The translations under genes and the position numbers were made by a program. This document shows positions 38,767-41,120 of a stretch of DNA of 41,120 nucleotides, one piece after another. Numbering within the stretch: the first letter of the stretch is position 1; every line of letters begins with the position of its first letter. A model generated the notes under the pieces. That model saw nothing but the letters and a program-made list of their open reading frames with translations. It was not told the origin of the DNA and did no database searches. This DNA comes from Paulinella micropora (lineage: Eukaryota > Cercozoa > Imbricatea > Euglyphida): NCBI GenBank assembly GCA_009731375.1, contig BJOX01000291.1, positions 183,477 to 224,596 of the forward strand, written 5' to 3'.

Positions 38767-39332
38767 AGGGGAGCATCCGGGATGCGGATTTGGTAGAAGA
38801 AACGGAATTCGGGTCGGGGCGATGTTGGGCGCACATTGACCATAGTGTGTGGGAAATAGGGCACTAAGAGTCCTACTCAACGTTAAAGCTTTACGGACAC
38901 AGTACGCGGAGGGAACTTGGCGAGAAGGCCATCGTCATTTTAAGGTTTGGACTTTGAGGTTCGGTCAATTCGGACTTCGGGCGAAGGCACCATTCACATT
39001 TGACGGGTTGAACAGGGTCTGGTTGGTGGTCGGCCAGACTATGGGACTGTGACTTCGGGAAAATCGCGCGCGTAGGGTTGAAGACGTGGACTGGTCGAGT
39101 GTCAGATTCACGATCTTCGGGCAACATTAAGTCTTGGTACTTAGCCCACATGAAGCACAAGCCAATAATCTGTTGGATGGCTCTTGGTAAGATTTGATCA
39201 AAGGTCGAGCTGGGGAAGCTCTTGGGGTGGTGGACAGTCGGCTGGGATTCCCCAAAAAGCCGGTACTGACGAGATTATACGAGTTGTAGCCTCCGTTGGT
39301 ATTACTCCAGAAGTTGAGATCCGAGCGATCTC
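38767..39332 (+). other. Family-B 3' non-coding region
   Basis: About 570 bp after the pol stop with no convincing frame. The last 110 bp match the old family-B remnant at 12487-12595. Confidence 0.75.
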
Positions 39333-39349
39333 AAAGGAGGGGGAAGGGG
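39333..39349 (+). promoter_or_regulatory. Family-B polypurine tract
   Basis: AAAGGAGGGGGAAGGGG, five bases before the TG of the 3' LTR. Identical to the tract at 12574-12590. It is the expected primer for plus-strand DNA synthesis. Confidence 0.85.
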
Positions 39350-39354
39350 TGCTA

Positions 39355-40055
39355 TGTAACACCCACGGTATACTATATTGTTTTTACGCTATTGGTGTTT
39401 ACGGGACTCGATGATTTACTAGTGGAAGTAATTCCTTGTTATTAAATGTATTTTAAGATGAATTCTTATTAAATTTCCGGTTCTGATTAATACATCCGGT
39501 TTTAATCTTGTTTTAGGATAAGGAATATGGGAGGAAAGCTAGGAAGCTTAGATCCCATAGGACCTTAAAACCTATATAATTCACGTAACCGTTTACCGGC
39601 GTGGAGAAGGTTTTTAGGATGCAGATTACACTATTGTGTAGCATCCATATTGAATAACCTCCCACATTAATAGCGTTGACCCGATCCTTCTACAACACAT
39701 GTAGTAACAGTTTGAAGTTAAGGAAAAAGGTCAAGGAAATTCCGTGAAATTTAGCCTTTTTTCCGTGACTGAGAATTTATGGCTAAATAAGGGAAATTGC
39801 ATTTATGGAAAGTTGTTTGTGATATGTTTTTGCATTTGTGCATGTTACGGACGTAACGCATCGTGTCAGTTTACCACTCTCAAAGGGACACTCTGTTTTT
39901 AGCGGTTATTTCCTTTGGCTTGTTGTTGGGGTTCAAACCTGACTTCCCTTTCTGCTTTAAAAGTGAGGTTAGTTCTGAATCAGTTGTGTTCAACGTTATT
40001 ATTACATTCCTTTTATTATTGAGCTCGTAAGGGTAAGACCTCCGGTCTTAATACA
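39355..40055 (+). repeat. Family-B 3' LTR (701 bp)
   Basis: TGTAACACCC...TTAATACA, TATATAA at 39573-39579. It carries a segment 'gtgactgagaatttatggct...' that is missing from the 5' LTR. Followed by AGAG, the target duplicate of 12885-12888. Confidence 0.9.
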
Positions 40056-40522
40056 AGAGGTTATCAGGATGTACAACTGTTACACCAAGTTGTACCATCC
40101 TAATGGATTTATTAATAGCGTTGACCCGATCCTTTCATTGCGATTGTAGTAACCGTTTAAAGTTATGGATTATTTTCATAGAAATTCCGTGAAATTTAGC
40201 AGTTTTCCCCGTGACTGGGAATTTATGGCTAAATAACTTCAGGGAAATTGCACTTACTACGATGGATTGTCGTTTATGGTATGTTTTGGCATTTGTGCAG
40301 GTTACGGACGTAACGCCATCGTCTCAGATGACACGATCATAGGGACACTCCGTTTTTAACGGTGGTTTCCCTTTGGGTTGTTGTTTGGGTTCATTCCTGA
40401 CTTCCTTTCTACTTTAGAAGTGGAGGTTAGTACTGAACCATTGTGTTTAATATTTTTATTATTAATAAATTCCCTTTTTCCTTTGAGCTCGTAAGCGGGG
40501 TTAGACCTCCGGTCTTAATACA
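40056..40522 (+). mobile_element. Old family-B LTR, right half
   Basis: Starts AGAGGTTATCAGGATG, which aligns with 'AGAAGGTCTTTAGGATG' in the middle of the intact LTRs, and runs to the LTR end GGTCTTAATACA. Joined to 12596-12884 it gives one full LTR of about 730 bp, which shows that 12889-40055 was inserted into it. Confidence 0.85.
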
Positions 40523-40588
40523 AGCTGTTGTACTGCTGATAGAGTGTTCTTGCTATCATAGATTATTATATTACTAATAGTGGACTAA

Positions 40589-40637
<49 letters not shown>
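40523..40637. other. Spacer and (ATT)n microsatellite
   Basis: About 65 bp of unique AT-rich sequence, then an ATT run (40590-40637). Confidence 0.8.
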
Positions 40638-40638
<1 letters not shown>

Positions 40639-40871
40639 CATCTGGGCCCTGTCGCCAGTTCGATTCCCGTCGGTGCCACCAGTATTTTCATTGAACGTAA
40701 CGATCCGTCTGGACCAGTATTTTCATTGAACATACCGGCCCGTCTGGAAGTGTTGGAACTGCCCTTGCGGGGGTGTCATTAGAGCTTATCGTCAATTCTT
40801 CGTACTCCCCTCACGGGTGAGACGATGGAGGCGCATGTGCAGAAATGCATCAGCCATTGACAGAGAAGCAC
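40638..40871 (+). mobile_element. SINE copy 2 (head truncated)
   Basis: Starts at ccatctgggccctg, so the A box is missing and the B box (gttcgattcc) retained. It carries the same 35-bp internal duplication and the same gacagagaagcac end followed by (ATT)n. The 5' end abuts an ATT run. Confidence 0.88.
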
Positions 40872-40944
<73 letters not shown>

Positions 40945-40946
40945 TT
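40872..40946. repeat. (ATT)n tail of SINE copy 2
   Basis: ATT run that ends in tatattt where SINE copy 3 begins. The copies are stacked head to tail. Confidence 0.85.
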
Positions 40947-41120
40947 GGACACCGTGATAGCCCAGTGGTCAAGTTCTACCATCTGGGCCCTGTCGCCAGT
41001 TCGATTCCCGTCGGTGCCACCAGTATTTTCATTGAACATACCGGTCTGTCTGGACCAGTATTTTCATTGAACATACCGGTCCGTCTGGAAGTGTTGGAAC
41101 TGCCCTTGCGGGGGGGTGTC
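40947..41120 (+). mobile_element. SINE copy 3 (cut by window end)
   Basis: GGACACCGTGATAGCCCAGT head with both box-like motifs. It continues to the window edge inside the body and is nearly identical to copy 1. Confidence 0.88.

Larger units (their letters stand above)
12889..40055 (+). mobile_element. 27.2-kb family-B LTR-bounded unit with cargo (TSD AGAG)
   Basis: The 5' LTR (12889-13532) and 3' LTR (39355-40055) of one family, both TGTAACACCC...TTAATACA, lie in the same orientation. AGAG flanks both sides (12885-12888 and 40056-40059). The sequence outside the two ends is the left and right halves of an older LTR that join without loss, so the entire span behaves as one insertion. Inside are a PBS-like site, leader, a nested family-A element, a GC-rich gene block, a pol remnant starting late in RT, a 3' non-coding region and a PPT. 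Gag, protease and most of RT of family B are absent. Confidence 0.75.

Overview
The window is nuclear DNA of a microbial eukaryote. The evidence is GT-AG introns packed with microsatellites, tRNA-derived SINEs, a MITE, Ty3/gypsy LTR retrotransposons and an organelle-type RNA-binding gene with about 37-residue helical repeats and a C-terminal RAP domain. Large HPR/OPR+RAP families are known from algae and from alveolates such as chromerids and dinoflagellates. The species cannot be named from sequence alone.

Left part (1-12.5 kb): simple repeats (CT, CATA, AAG, CAGA, TTG, ATT), one SINE, one 284-bp MITE, and a multi-exon RAP gene on the minus strand (about 9.4 kb down to 4.19 kb). I rebuilt this gene from reading frame and splice-phase agreement. 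Almost all of its introns consist of microsatellites, and three exon pieces are duplicated inside them.

Centre and right (12.6-40.5 kb): three nested LTR-retrotransposon insertions. An old LTR of 'family B' is split at AGAG. The split holds a 27,167-bp unit (12889-40055) bounded by family-B LTRs and flanked by AGAG on both sides. The leader of that unit is interrupted by a nearly intact 10,601-bp 'family A' Ty3/gypsy element (13641-24241; 238-bp LTRs; TTCT target duplication). The family A element has Gag, then an in-frame TGA followed by a protease frame, then an overlapping +1 frame encoding RT, RNase H, integrase and a C-terminal domain of unknown function.

The rest of the family-B unit is unusual. 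Where gag, protease and most of RT should be, there is a GC-rich, gene-dense block without visible introns (25540-35379). It holds a GNAT-like gene cut at its 5' end, an F-box/LRR gene, a C-terminal RING gene, a decayed LRR gene and a gene with about 40 GTAADPS repeats. A frameshifted family-B pol remnant, polypurine tract and 3' LTR follow. The block may be gene capture by a retroelement, a later insertion of GC-rich (possibly large-DNA-virus-like) DNA, or an assembly join. The nested target duplications are the main evidence that the outer boundaries are genuine.

The right edge (40.5-41.1 kb) holds two more SINE copies in ATT repeats. Assembly gaps (Ns) lie at 758-767, 7317-7770 and 28478-28487.
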